Of a stretch of 64,000 nt of DNA, positions 25,307 to 36,663 are shown one piece after another. The notes under the pieces were generated by a model that saw nothing but the letters and a program-made list of their open reading frames with translations, did no database searches and was not told the origin of the DNA. Position numbers and translations under genes: made by a program. Positions within the stretch are counted from its first letter, which is position 1; each line of letters starts with the position of its first letter. Source of the DNA: Streptomyces chrestomyceticus JCM 4735 (lineage in GTDB: Bacteria > Actinomycetota > Actinomycetes > Streptomycetales > Streptomycetaceae); contig NZ_BHZC01000001.1 of assembly GCF_003865135.1 (NCBI RefSeq), positions 3,658,001 to 3,722,000 on the forward strand. The letters run 5' to 3'.

Positions 25307-26218
25307 CTACGCCCGTTCCGGCTCCGCGGGCCTCTCCTCGCAGTCCAGCGACTTGCGCGACGACTCCGGGTCGCAGCGTTCGGTCGCGGTCCAGGAGGCG
25401 CAGAAGACCACCAGTTTGGCCGTGAAGTTGATCCACAGGAGCAGGGCGATCGGTGTGCCGAAGGCGCCGTACATGCTCTTGGCGGCGACGCCCTGGAGGT
25501 AGCCGCTGAGGAGCAGTTTGAGGAGTTCGAAGCCGACGGCGCCGATGAAGCCGGCGACGACGACGGCGCGGCGGGGCGGGTGGACGCCGGGGAGCCTGGT
25601 CAGGACGTAGGCCAGCAGCAGGAAGTCGGCGAGTACGGCGATGCAGAAGCCGACGGCGGACAGCAGGACGCTGCCGATGCCGCCTTCCGCGAGGCCGAGG
25701 GCCTTCGCCGCCTTGCCGACCGCGGCGCTGGCGAAGCCGGAGCAGGCCAGGGAGGCCAGGGCGGTGCCGCCGAGGCCGAGGAGCAGGGCGATGTCCTTGA
25801 GCTTGGCGACGAAGAAGTTGGTGTCCTCGTCGTCCTTCTCCCAGACGGCCCGCAGGCAGTCGCGCAGCGACTCGACCCAGCCGGCACCGGTGAAGAGCAG
25901 GGCGACACCGGCTATGATGCCGACGGTGGCGGCGTTGTCGACGAGTGCGCCGAGGTCGAGCTGGCCGGAGATGCCGGGGATCTGCTCCGCGATCTTCGAC
26001 TGCAGGTCGTGGAGCTGCCGCTCGTCGAGCAGGGCGGCGCCGAGCGCGGCGGCCACGGTCAGCAGCGGGAAGAGCGCCACGAAGCTGGTGAAGGTGATCG
26101 CGGCGGCCAGCCGGGTCCAGTGGACCCGTTGCATACGTTCGTACGCCCGCCACAGGTGTGTGGTCATCAGCCAGGACACGGCCGGGCCGACGACCGGCAG
26201 CTTGCTCAACCATTCCAT
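25307..26218 (-). CDS. YihY/BrkB-family inner membrane protein
   Basis: 303 residues with six predicted membrane helices. AAAITFTSFVALFPLLT and TPIALLLWINFTAKLVVF are the conserved family blocks. It was once called ribonuclease BN in error; the function is unproven, with transport-type roles suggested. Last gene of a minus-strand run PAP2-UbiA-GtrA-YihY with short gaps (10 bp to GtrA). Confidence 0.88.
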   Translation of the reverse strand: MEWLSKLPVVGPAVSWLMTTHLWRAYERMQRVHWTRLAAAITFTSFVALFPLLTVAAALGAALLDERQLHDLQSKIAEQIPGISGQLDLGALVDNAATVGIIAGVALLFTGAGWVESLRDCLRAVWEKDDEDTNFFVAKLKDIALLLGLGGTALASLACSGFASAAVGKAAKALGLAEGGIGSVLLSAVGFCIAVLADFLLLAYVLTRLPGVHPPRRAVVVAGFIGAVGFELLKLLLSGYLQGVAAKSMYGAFGTPIALLLWINFTAKLVVFCASWTATERCDPESSRKSLDCEERPAEPERA

Positions 26219-26227
26219 GGGCCCCGC

Positions 26228-26770
26228 CTACCCTTCATCAGCCTTCGACACCATCTGTACAGGTATGTCGCTCGCGTGGCGGAAGACTAGCGTCCGCGTA
26301 CCCCAGAAACGCAGGCACGTCGCCAGTGCCATGCCGACTCCCGCGCCCGAGACGGTGTCGGCGGTCGCCGAGGTCAGGCCGAGGACGTGGTGCGAGAGCC
26401 CGAGGCAGGCGAGCTGTACGAGGGCTCCGGCGAGGCTCACGGCGAGGAAGAGGGTGTAGCGGCGGAGGGGGGTGGGGGTGCGGGGGCCGGGACCACCGTA
26501 CGGGGGTGGTGCGGGGCGGGTGCGGGCGCGGTACGTGCCTACGGCGTTTCCGGTGTAGGCGATGGTGCAGCCCGCCAGGAACGACAGGGACTTGGCGGTG
26601 AACGGGTCCAGGCCGGCCGGGCCGCGCAGCCAGACGAACAGGGCCAGGTCGGCGGCGTACGCGAGGCTGCCGGCCACCGCGAAGCCGAGCAGTTCGGGGG
26701 CGAGGACGCGGAGGCGGCGGGCCGGTGGCGGGCGGCCCGGGGTGCTGTGGCGGGTGGGGCTCCGGGGCAT
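26228..26770 (-). CDS. GtrA-family membrane protein
   Basis: 180 residues, four predicted membrane helices, with FAVAGSLAYAADLALF and the later NAVGTYR segment. GtrA proteins act with polyprenyl-phosphate sugars. In mycobacteria the homologous Rv3789 sits in the arabinan donor region, and this gene likewise follows UbiA by 21 bp. That context supports a role with decaprenyl-phospho-arabinose. Confidence 0.85.
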   Translation of the reverse strand: MPRSPTRHSTPGRPPPARRLRVLAPELLGFAVAGSLAYAADLALFVWLRGPAGLDPFTAKSLSFLAGCTIAYTGNAVGTYRARTRPAPPPYGGPGPRTPTPLRRYTLFLAVSLAGALVQLACLGLSHHVLGLTSATADTVSGAGVGMALATCLRFWGTRTLVFRHASDIPVQMVSKADEG

Positions 26771-26791
26771 GGTGGTGTGCCGTTCGTCCGG

Positions 26792-27772
26792 TCACACGTC
26801 CGCGACGGCCATCGCGTACAGGCCGGTCCAGGCCAGCCCGATGACGGCCAGCGGGCGGTCCCGCAGGACGACGTCCTCCGGGGTGCCCGCGGTGCCCCGG
26901 TCGGCGAAGACCGCGTAACGCAGCACGGCGAGGATGAACGGGACCATGGAGAGCTGGCGCCACGGCAGGACGCCCGCGGGCGCGCCGCCGCTCTCCAGCG
27001 CCCACAGGCAGTACGCGAGGACGGCGCCGCCCGCCGCGAGCTGCCACACGAAGCGCAGGTAGCCGTCGCTGTACTCGCGCAGCAGGGGCCGGGTCGCGCC
27101 CCGGTCCGCCCGCTCGTCCCGCGCCGCCCGGACCGCTTCGGAGTAGCGCTTGGCGGCGACCATGAACAGCGCGCCGAAGCCCGCGGTGATCAGGAACCAG
27201 CGGGACAGCGGGATGCCGAGCGCGGGGCCGCCGGTCATGGCGCGCAGCAGGAAGCCGGTGGTGACCACGGCGAGGTCGATGACCAGGACGTGCTTCAGGC
27301 TGACGCAGTAGGCGAGCTGCATGAGGAGGTAGGCCGCGAGCAGGGCGGCGGTGGCGGGGTTGCACAGGACGGCGGCGGCTACGGGGGTGAGGACGGCGAG
27401 CAGGGCGCCGGCCGCGTAGGCGACGGGTACGGGCACCTCGCCCGCGGCGACCGGGCGGCGGCACTTGTCGGGGTGGGCGCGGTCGGCCGTGGCGTCGCGT
27501 GCGTCGTTGACGAGGTAGACGGCGGACGCGGCGGCGGTGAAGAGGAGGAAGAGGAGCGGGAGTTGCAGGAGGGTCCGGTGGAGGAAGAGGTCTCCGGCGG
27601 CGGCCGGGGCGGCGGCCACCAGGACGTTCTTGACCCATTGGCGTGGGCGGGCGGTGCGGAGCAGGCCCAGGGGGAGGGTCAGGGCGCGGGGGTGGGGGCC
27701 GGGTTGCGCGGAGGTGGGCGGTCCGGGGTCGGGCGGTGGTTCTTCCAGGAAGGCGGCGGAACGTTCGGTCAC
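26792..27772 (-). CDS. ubiA: Decaprenyl-phosphate phosphoribosyltransferase (UbiA family)
   Basis: 326 residues from GTG at 27772, preceded by GGGGG. A multi-pass membrane enzyme that should move 5-phosphoribose from PRPP to decaprenyl phosphate, first step to decaprenyl-phospho-arabinose. The prenyl-phosphate/Mg motif NDARDATADRAHPDK is present and RPRQWVKNVLV is the family's opening segment. It overlaps the upstream phosphatase by GTGA. Downstream are GtrA and YihY; DprE1/DprE2 are divergent nearby. Confidence 0.9.
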   Translation of the reverse strand: MTERSAAFLEEPPPDPGPPTSAQPGPHPRALTLPLGLLRTARPRQWVKNVLVAAAPAAAGDLFLHRTLLQLPLLFLLFTAAASAVYLVNDARDATADRAHPDKCRRPVAAGEVPVPVAYAAGALLAVLTPVAAAVLCNPATAALLAAYLLMQLAYCVSLKHVLVIDLAVVTTGFLLRAMTGGPALGIPLSRWFLITAGFGALFMVAAKRYSEAVRAARDERADRGATRPLLREYSDGYLRFVWQLAAGGAVLAYCLWALESGGAPAGVLPWRQLSMVPFILAVLRYAVFADRGTAGTPEDVVLRDRPLAVIGLAWTGLYAMAVADV

Positions 27773-28212
27773 GATCGCCCCCAGCGCATGCTTCCCGGCG
27801 GCGTCCAGCTCATGCTTTGCGCGTGCGTCCAGCTCATGCTCTGTACGCCCACCGGCCGCGGCGCGCCCAGAGCCACGGCGGAGGCGGCGTGCGCGCTGGG
27901 GAAGGAGTGGGGGCTCGCGGTCCGTACGAGGGGGGTGTGGCCGGGCAGCGGGGGGCGCGGGCGGCGTACGACGCGCTTGAGGGCGACGCTCAGCAGGTGG
28001 GCGCCGCAGCTCAGGGCCGTGCCGCGGAGCCAGGCGGAGCGCCGGGACCGGTCGGCCGCGGCGCCCGCCGGCCCGGCGGCGAGCCAGAGCGCTCCGTGCT
28101 CGCCGCCGTGCGAGAGGGCGCGGGCCACGGCGGCCACCCGGGGGTCGGTTCCCCGGGTGCGCGGCGCCACGAGCAGGCGGTGATCCATCTCTTCGGGGGA
28201 CAGCGGGGTCAC
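27769..28212 (-). CDS. PAP2-type phosphatase lacking its third motif (truncated)
   Basis: 147 residues from GTG at 28212 (ATG at 28188 also possible). It should dephosphorylate decaprenyl-phosphoryl-5-phosphoribose by position. Motifs 1 (KRVVRRPRP) and 2 (SFPSAHAASA) are present. The essential third motif SRxxxxxHxxxD is absent; after VALGAPRP the protein ends in a repeat-derived tail (QSMSWTHA QSMSWTPP) and stops within the GTGA overlap with ubiA. No frame in the about 110 bp available encodes the missing motif, so this is a deletion, not a frameshift. Probably inactive unless another phosphatase substitutes. Confidence 0.72.
   Translation of the reverse strand: MTPLSPEEMDHRLLVAPRTRGTDPRVAAVARALSHGGEHGALWLAAGPAGAAADRSRRSAWLRGTALSCGAHLLSVALKRVVRRPRPPLPGHTPLVRTASPHSFPSAHAASAVALGAPRPVGVQSMSWTHAQSMSWTPPGSMRWGRS
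27801..27840. repeat. 16-bp tandem repeat in the PAP2 tail
   Basis: GCGTCCAGCTCATGCT occurs at 27801-27816 and 27825-27840 (24-bp period). It lies at the point where the phosphatase loses family similarity. Confidence 0.85.
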
Positions 28213-28429
28213 CTCGATCCGGTTCGTGCCGGCTCCCGGGCGGACCGCCCGCTTCGTGCGGTCCGCCCGGCGCCTGTCCCTCAAGCCCTTGGGGGCTCCG
28301 CGTCCGACTCTTGCGGTGCGCCGCGCGCCGTGCCGTCGCGATTAGCCCATCCACCGCGTTAATCACTCTTTTCGTGCGGTCGGGGGCGGGTGACCGAATC
28401 GGGGCGAGTGCCGCATTACGGTCGCTGGC

Positions 28430-29812
28430 ATGTCGTCGCCCGCCGGCCCGGCCGGCCCCCGCACCACCCCCGTCACCAGGTCCGTCACCGGCTGGGGCCG
28501 TACCGCCCCCACCACCGCACGGCTGGTCCGCCCGGTTTCGTACGACGAGGCCGCGGCGGCGGTACGGGCGTGCGGGGCGCGCGGCGGCATCGCCCGGGGG
28601 CTCGGGCGCGCGTACGGGGACGCGGCGCAGAACGCGGGCGGCGCCGTCTGGGACATGACCGGACTGGACCGCGTCCGGGCCGTCGACACCGAGGCGGGCA
28701 CGGTGGTGTGCGACGCGGGGGTGAGCCTGCACCGGCTGATGGAGGTGCTGCTGCCGCGGGGCTGGTTCGTGCCGGTGTCGCCCGGCACCCGGTACGTGAC
28801 GGTCGGCGGCGCCGTCGGCGCGGACATCCACGGCAAGAACCACCACGTCGCGGGCTCCTTCACCCAGCACGTACGGTCCTTCGACCTCCTCACCGCGGAC
28901 GGCGCGGTACGCACCGTCCGGCCGGGCACCGCCCTCTTCGACGCGACCGCCGGCGGCCTGGGCCTGACCGGGGTGATCCTCGCCGCGACGATCGCCCTGG
29001 TGCCCGTACGGACGTCGCTGATGACGGTGGACACCGAACGCGCGGCGGACCTGGACGACCTGCTGGCGCGGCTGTCCGCCACCGATCACCGCTACCGCTA
29101 CTCCGTCGCCTGGATCGACCTCCTCGCGCGCGGCGCGGCGACCGGCCGCGCGGTGCTGACCCGCGGCGACCACGCCCCGCTGGACGCCCTGCCGGCGCGG
29201 GCCCGCCGCGCGCCGCTCGCCTTCCGTCCCGGGCGGTTGCCGCCCGCGCCGCGCGGCCTGCCGGACGGGCTGCTCGGTCGGCGGTCCGTCGGGCTGTTCA
29301 ACGCCTTCTGGTACCGCAGGGCGCCCCGGCGCCGGACCGGTGAGCTGCAGAAACTCTCCACGTTCTTCCATCCGCTGGACGGAGTGCCGCACTGGAACCG
29401 GGTGTACGGGCGCGGCGGCTTCGTGCAGTACCAGTTCGTGGTCGGACTCGGGGAGGAACGGACGCTGCGCCGCATCGTGGAGCGGATCGCGGCGCGGAGG
29501 TGTCCGTCGTTCCTGGCGGTGCTCAAACGCTTCGGCGCGGGCGGTCCCGGGTGGCTGTCCTTCCCGTCCGAGGGCTGGACGCTGGCCCTGGACATCCCGG
29601 CCGGACTGCCCGGCCTCGGCCCGTTCCTCGACGGGCTGGACGAGGCGGTGGCGGAGGCGGGCGGCCGGGTCTACCTGGCCAAGGACGCCCGGCTGCGGCC
29701 CGAGCTGGTCGACGTCATGTACCCCCGGGCCGACGCGTTCCGCGCGCTCCGCGCGCACACCGACCCGCGCGGCGTCTTCACCTCGGACCTCTCGCGCCGC
29801 CTCGCGCTGTGA
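28430..29812 (+). CDS. dprE1: Decaprenylphosphoryl-beta-D-ribose 2'-oxidase
   Basis: 460 residues, FAD-dependent. It oxidises the 2'-OH of decaprenylphosphoryl ribose. FAD segments are clear: IARGLGRAYGD, PVSPGTRYVTVGGAV and IHGKNHH. The substrate domain has FWYR, FFHPLD, YGRGGFVQYQFV and AKDAR, whose Lys matches the catalytic Lys418 of Mycobacterium tuberculosis. By alignment from memory, the residue equivalent to Cys387 (WNICVDF) is Ala386 here (WTLALDI), so benzothiazinones could not bond covalently. Divergent from the PAP2-UbiA run; DprE2 follows by 51 bp. Confidence 0.92.
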   Translation: MSSPAGPAGPRTTPVTRSVTGWGRTAPTTARLVRPVSYDEAAAAVRACGARGGIARGLGRAYGDAAQNAGGAVWDMTGLDRVRAVDTEAGTVVCDAGVSLHRLMEVLLPRGWFVPVSPGTRYVTVGGAVGADIHGKNHHVAGSFTQHVRSFDLLTADGAVRTVRPGTALFDATAGGLGLTGVILAATIALVPVRTSLMTVDTERAADLDDLLARLSATDHRYRYSVAWIDLLARGAATGRAVLTRGDHAPLDALPARARRAPLAFRPGRLPPAPRGLPDGLLGRRSVGLFNAFWYRRAPRRRTGELQKLSTFFHPLDGVPHWNRVYGRGGFVQYQFVVGLGEERTLRRIVERIAARRCPSFLAVLKRFGAGGPGWLSFPSEGWTLALDIPAGLPGLGPFLDGLDEAVAEAGGRVYLAKDARLRPELVDVMYPRADAFRALRAHTDPRGVFTSDLSRRLAL

Positions 29813-29863
29813 GAGGCCCGGCTCCCGTAAAGCAATCCCCCACTCCCCAAGGACTCACCGCAC

Positions 29864-30619
29864 ATGAAGGACGCCTTCGGCTCCCCCCAGTCCCTCCTGG
29901 TCCTCGGCGGCACCTCCGAGATCGCCCTCGCCACGGCCCGCCGCCTGGTCGCCCGCCGCGCCCGTACGGTCTGGCTGGCGGGCCGCCCCTCCCCCGCGCT
30001 GGAGGAGGCGGCCGGGCGGCTGCGCTCGCTGGGCGCCGAGGTCCGTACGGTCGCGTTCGACGCGCTGGACACCGGCGCCCATGAGGAGGTGCTGGGCAAG
30101 GTCTTCGCCGAGGGTGACATCGACGTGGTGCTGCTGGCCTTCGGGGTGCTGGGCGATCAGGAGCGTGCGGAGGCCGAGCCGGCCACGGCGGTCCGGGTCG
30201 CGCAGACGAACTACACCGGCGCCGTCTCGGCGGGCCTGGTGTGTGCCCGGTCGCTGCGCGTCCAGGGGCACGGTTCGCTGGTCGTGCTGTCCTCGGCGGC
30301 GGGCCAGCGGGCGCGGCGCTCGAACTTCGTCTACGGCTCCAGCAAGGCCGGGCTGGACGCGTTCGCGCAGGGCCTGGGGGACGCGCTGTACGGGACGGGG
30401 GTGCACGTGATGGTGGTACGGCCCGGTTTCGTCCGGACGCGGATGACGGCCGGCCTGGAGCCCGCTCCCCTGGCCACGACGCCTCAGGCGGTCGCCGGGG
30501 CGATCGAGGCGGGGCTGCGGCGGCGGAGCGAGGTGGTGTGGGTGCCGGAGGCGCTGCGGCCGGTGATGGGCGTACTGCGGCATATGCCACGGGCACTGTT
30601 CCGGCGGTTGCCGGTGTGA
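29864..30619 (+). CDS. dprE2: Decaprenylphosphoryl-2-keto-ribose reductase
   Basis: 251 residues, short-chain dehydrogenase. VLGGTSEIALA is the NAD(P)-binding turn; the catalytic set is Ser in LSSAAG and YGSSK. With DprE1 it completes epimerisation of decaprenylphosphoryl ribose to arabinose. CAAGGAC lies upstream of the ATG. It converges on the RNA-ligase-like gene with a 22-bp gap. Confidence 0.92.
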   Translation: MKDAFGSPQSLLVLGGTSEIALATARRLVARRARTVWLAGRPSPALEEAAGRLRSLGAEVRTVAFDALDTGAHEEVLGKVFAEGDIDVVLLAFGVLGDQERAEAEPATAVRVAQTNYTGAVSAGLVCARSLRVQGHGSLVVLSSAAGQRARRSNFVYGSSKAGLDAFAQGLGDALYGTGVHVMVVRPGFVRTRMTAGLEPAPLATTPQAVAGAIEAGLRRRSEVVWVPEALRPVMGVLRHMPRALFRRLPV

Positions 30620-30641
30620 GGCGGGACACCGGCCACGCGGA

Positions 30642-31223
30642 CTACCGAGTAGGCGTGGGCGGCCGCGAAAGATCCGCCTGCCGCGGTACCCCGGAGGCGG
30701 GCGCGCCGAACGGGTACTCCCGCTCCAGCCGCCACACACCGTCCTCCCCCTGCTCGTACAGGGCGAATCCGCCGATCGTCCAGGCCGCTTCGAAGTCCTT
30801 CAGCGCCACGAACGCCCGGTCCATGGCCTCTTCGGAGATGCCGTGCGCGACGGTCACGTGCGGGTGATAGGGGAACTGCAGTTCGCGGGCGCAAGGGCCG
30901 GACGCGGCGCGTACCCGTTCCTGGAGCGCGGTGCACTCCGCCTCGCCCTCGGCCAGCTTGACGAACACCACCGGCGACAGCGGCCGGAAGCTGTCCGTGC
31001 CCTCCAGCCGGAGCCGGAAGGGGCCGAAGCCCGCGGCGACCTCGGCGAGGTGCTCCTCGACGGCGGGCAGGTCCTCCCTGCGGGCCTCGGTGGGCGGCAG
31101 GAGGGTGATGTGGGTGGGGATGCCGTGTGCGTGCGGGTCCCCGAAGCTTGCGCGCTGCTCCTGGAGGAAGCTGCCGTACGGCTCCGGGACCGCGATCGAA
31201 ACGCCGAGCGTAACGGTCCCCAC
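30642..31223 (-). CDS. 2'-5' RNA ligase superfamily protein (2H phosphoesterase)
   Basis: 193 residues from GTG at 31223, with GGAGGGA 6 nt upstream. The two HxT/S motifs of the 2H family are present (THITLL and HVTVAH), about 85 residues apart. The family includes LigT/ThpR and cyclic phosphodiesterases; the substrate here is unknown. It lies downstream of trpS on the same strand, separated by a hairpin. Confidence 0.85.
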   Translation of the reverse strand: MGTVTLGVSIAVPEPYGSFLQEQRASFGDPHAHGIPTHITLLPPTEARREDLPAVEEHLAEVAAGFGPFRLRLEGTDSFRPLSPVVFVKLAEGEAECTALQERVRAASGPCARELQFPYHPHVTVAHGISEEAMDRAFVALKDFEAAWTIGGFALYEQGEDGVWRLEREYPFGAPASGVPRQADLSRPPTPTR

Positions 31224-31340
31224 TGCGTTCTCCCTCCTGAAGCTGTCGTCGGCCCCGGATGCCAGTGTGCCGGGTGGGCCGTCCCCGCGGCGACCGTCCT
31301 TGGTCCGCCGCACCCGGGCCCGAAGACCCGGTACGGCGGC

Positions 31341-31367
31341 GGGCCGGGGCGCGTCGGGCCCCGGCCC
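31341..31367. terminator. Terminator after trpS
   Basis: GGGCCGGGGC and GCCCCGGCCC form a perfect 10-bp stem, 7 bp past the trpS stop in the minus direction. Confidence 0.7.
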
Positions 31368-31373
31368 GGCCGG

Positions 31374-32399
<1,026 letters not shown>

Positions 32400-33914
32400 T
32401 CAGGTCCGCGGACGGGTCCGGCGCGCGGCCGGGCAGCGGCGGGGGCATCGGGGGCGACCGGGAGGGCGTACGGGGGTACCTGGGCGTGCGCGCGGGGGCC
32501 CGACCGGGGCCCGTACAGCCGTCGGGCCCGTCCGCGCCCTGTTCCCCGCCCACCGGAACTGCGACCGTGGAGCCATGACCGAAGCCGATGCCCCTTCGTC
32601 CGGTACGGCATCTTCGTCCGGTACGGCGCCCGGATCAGCCCCGAACACTCCGCCGCCCTCCCCCTCCGCTCCCTACCCCCTCGACCCCACCGGTGCCGGT
32701 CTGCGCGAGACCGCCCGGGAGCTCCAGGCCCGCGGCCCCGCCGTGCCGGTGGTGCTCCCCGGCGGCGTCCTCGGCCATGCCGTGACCCGCCACCACGCCC
32801 TGCGCGACTTCCTCGTCCACCCGGAAGTGGCCAAGAACGCCTGCCACTTCGCCGCGCTGCGCGAGGGCCGTATCCCGCCCGGCTGGCAGCTCACCACCTT
32901 CGCGACCGTGGACGGGATGACCACGGCCGACGGCGCGGACCACCGGCGGCTGCGGGAGCCGGTCGTCAAGGCGCTGTCGCCCCGGCGGGTGGCGGCGCTG
33001 CGGCCCCGGGTGGAGCGGCTGACCGCCGAGCTGCTCGACGGCCTGCCCGCCCTGGCGGCACAGGGCGGCGGGACGGTCGACCTCCGGCAGGGCTTCGCCT
33101 ATCCGCTGCCCATGCGGGTGATCTCGGAACTCATCGGTGTGGACGAGGAGTTCCGGGACCGGCTGCACGAGCTGTCGGGCCTGGTCGTGAACACCGCCAT
33201 CGACCCGGAGACGGTGCTGGCGGCCAACCGGGAGCTGGTCGCGGTCCTCGCCCAGGTGGTGGCGGCCCGCCGCGCGGCGCCGGGCGACGACCTGACCAGC
33301 GCGCTGATCGCGGCGTGCGACGCGGCGGAGGCCCGGCTGAGCGAACGGGAGCTGATCGGCACCCTGCTGCTGACCATCGCCGCCGGGCACCAGACCACCC
33401 TCGACCTGATCGTCAACGCCGTACGGGCCCTGTGCGCCGACCGCGGGCAACTGGAGCTGGTCCGCTCCGGGCGGGCGGACTGGGCGGACGTGGTCGAGGA
33501 GACGCTGCGCCACGACAGTCCGGTGGCCAATTTCCCGTTCCGCTATCCGACCCGGGACCTGGACATCGGCGGCACGGTCGTCCCGCAGGGGTCGCCGGTG
33601 CTCGCCGCGTACGGGGCGGCCGGGCTCGACCCGGAGGTGTACGGGCCGGACGCGGACCGCTTCGACGTGACGCGGCGGCCCGCCGCCCGGCACCTGGCGT
33701 TCGGGCACGGGGCGCACGTCTGTCCGGGCGCGCCGCTGGCCCGCCTGGAGGCCGGCATCGCGCTGCGGGCGCTGTTCGACCGGTTCCCCGACCTGGCCCT
33801 GGCCGTGCCGGAGGCGGACCTGGCGCCGCTGCCCACCTTCGTGGGCAACAGCGTCACGGAGTTTCCGGTACGGCTGGGCCGGGACGCGGGGCCGGGCGGG
33901 AAGCCCGGGGACGG

Positions 33915-35192
<1,278 letters not shown>

Positions 35193-35245
35193 GGGGTCCT
35201 CCGGGGCGATCGGTCTCGTACGGCTTTCCGGTCGTGCTCCCCGGG

Positions 35246-35340
35246 TGCCCAGGCAAGGCGGCACCTCGTGGCGGGCCGTCCGCGGACGGCCGCGCACCGC
35301 TCCCCCGAGGTCGATTCCCCGTGCGCCAGTCGCGGTGCGC
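35246..35340 (-). ncRNA. ZTP (pfl) riboswitch controlling glyA
   Basis: On the minus strand upstream of glyA, a perfect 9-bp stem (GCGCACCGC at 35332-35340 with GCGGTGCGC) encloses GACTGGCG and ends with GGGGGAGCG. A perfect hairpin (GGCCGTCC/GGACGGCC) acts as linker. GCCGCCTTGCCTGGGCA ends the element. ACTGGCG, the GGGGAGC block and CCUGGGCA are the conserved ZTP/pfl elements that form the pseudoknot binding ZMP/ZTP. glyA is a known target class. The mechanism (terminator or SD masking) is not clear; about 50 nt separate it from the start codon. Confidence 0.82.
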
Positions 35341-35442
35341 GGAGCCAGTCTATCGGGGGGTGTCCGGCGCAACCTTTCTTCGCATACCGTCCGCCCAACG
35401 GGATTTTTTCGCCCGGGACCGACCGCATACCGAACGGAGTCC

Positions 35443-36660
35443 ATGGTGACCCCCACGACGTCCACGGAACGCGACATCGCCGCCGCCGAAGCCCACAGCG
35501 CCCACAACTACCACCCGCTTCCCGTCGTCGTGGCCTCCGCCGAAGGGGCCTGGATGACCGATGTCGAGGGCAAGCGCTACCTGGACATGCTCGCCGGGTA
35601 CTCGGCGCTCAACTTCGGCCACGGCAACCGCCGGCTGATCGAGGCGGCGAAGGCGCAGCTCGACCGGGTGACGCTGACGTCGCGCGCCTTCCACCACGAC
35701 CGGTTCGCCGAGTTCTGTACGCGGCTCGCGGAGTTCTGCGGCATGGAGATGGTGCTGCCGATGAACACCGGCGCGGAGGCCGTCGAGACGGCGGTCAAGA
35801 CCGCCCGCAAGTGGGGGTACCGGGTCAAGGGCGTCCCGGACGGCCGGGCGAAGATCGTCGTGGCGGACAACAACTTCCACGGACGGACGACCACCATCGT
35901 CTCCTTCTCCACCGACCCGGAGGCGCGTGCCGACTACGGCCCGTACACGCCGGGCTTCGAGATCGTCCCGTACGGCGATCTCCAGGCGCTGGCGGACGCG
36001 GTGGACGAGGACACCGTGGCGGTGCTGATCGAGCCGGTCCAGGGCGAGGCGGGCGTGCTGATGCCGCCGCCCGGATACCTGCCGGGCGTACGGGAGTTGA
36101 CGCGTGAGCGCAACGTTCTGTTCATCGCGGACGAGATCCAGTCCGGGCTGGGCCGGACCGGCGCGGACTTCGCCTGCCGGCACGAGGACGTGGTGCCGGA
36201 CGTGTACGTGCTCGGCAAGGCGCTGGGCGGCGGCATCGTGCCGGTGTCGGCGGTGGTCTCCTCGCGTGAGGTGCTGGGGCTGTTCCGGCCGGGCGAGCAC
36301 GGGTCGACGTTCGGCGGCAACCCGCTCGCGTGCGCGGTGGCGCTGGAGGTGCTGGCGATGCTGCGGACCGGCGAGTACCAGCAGCGCGCCACGGAACTGG
36401 GCGAGCACCTGCACCACGAGCTGGGGCTGCTGGTGGGCGGCGGCGCGGTGGACGCGGTGCGCGGGCGCGGGCTGTGGGCCGGCGTCGACATCAGCCCGGC
36501 CCTGGGGACGGGCCGGGAGATCTCGGAGCGGCTGATGGAGCGGGGTGTGCTGGTCAAGGACACCCACGGCAGCACCATCCGGCTGGCGCCCCCGCTGGTC
36601 ATCACCAAGGAGGACCTGGACTGGGGGCTGGACCAGCTACGGGCGGTGCTGGCGGGGTGA
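35443..36660 (+). CDS. rocD: Ornithine-oxo-acid transaminase
   Basis: 405 residues from ATG at 35443 with ACGGAGT upstream. A class-III PLP aminotransferase converting ornithine and 2-oxoglutarate to glutamate semialdehyde and glutamate. Opening block HNYHPLPVV...YLDMLAGYSALNFGHG is typical of ornithine aminotransferase; NTGAEAVE and DEIQSGLGRTG are family motifs; the PLP lysine is in LGKALGGG. Divergent from glyA. Confidence 0.93.
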   Translation: MVTPTTSTERDIAAAEAHSAHNYHPLPVVVASAEGAWMTDVEGKRYLDMLAGYSALNFGHGNRRLIEAAKAQLDRVTLTSRAFHHDRFAEFCTRLAEFCGMEMVLPMNTGAEAVETAVKTARKWGYRVKGVPDGRAKIVVADNNFHGRTTTIVSFSTDPEARADYGPYTPGFEIVPYGDLQALADAVDEDTVAVLIEPVQGEAGVLMPPPGYLPGVRELTRERNVLFIADEIQSGLGRTGADFACRHEDVVPDVYVLGKALGGGIVPVSAVVSSREVLGLFRPGEHGSTFGGNPLACAVALEVLAMLRTGEYQQRATELGEHLHHELGLLVGGGAVDAVRGRGLWAGVDISPALGTGREISERLMERGVLVKDTHGSTIRLAPPLVITKEDLDWGLDQLRAVLAG

Positions 36661-36663
36661 CCG

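Noticed and set aside
26792-29758. Single 988-codon minus-strand frame joining UbiA to sequence opposite dprE1
   Set aside because: Only the last 326 codons match UbiA, and a GTG with a good ribosome binding site sits exactly there, overlapping the PAP2 stop.
35193-35507. N-terminal extension of GlyA
   Set aside because: The extension would translate the ZTP riboswitch; SHMT normally starts where ATG 35192 lies.
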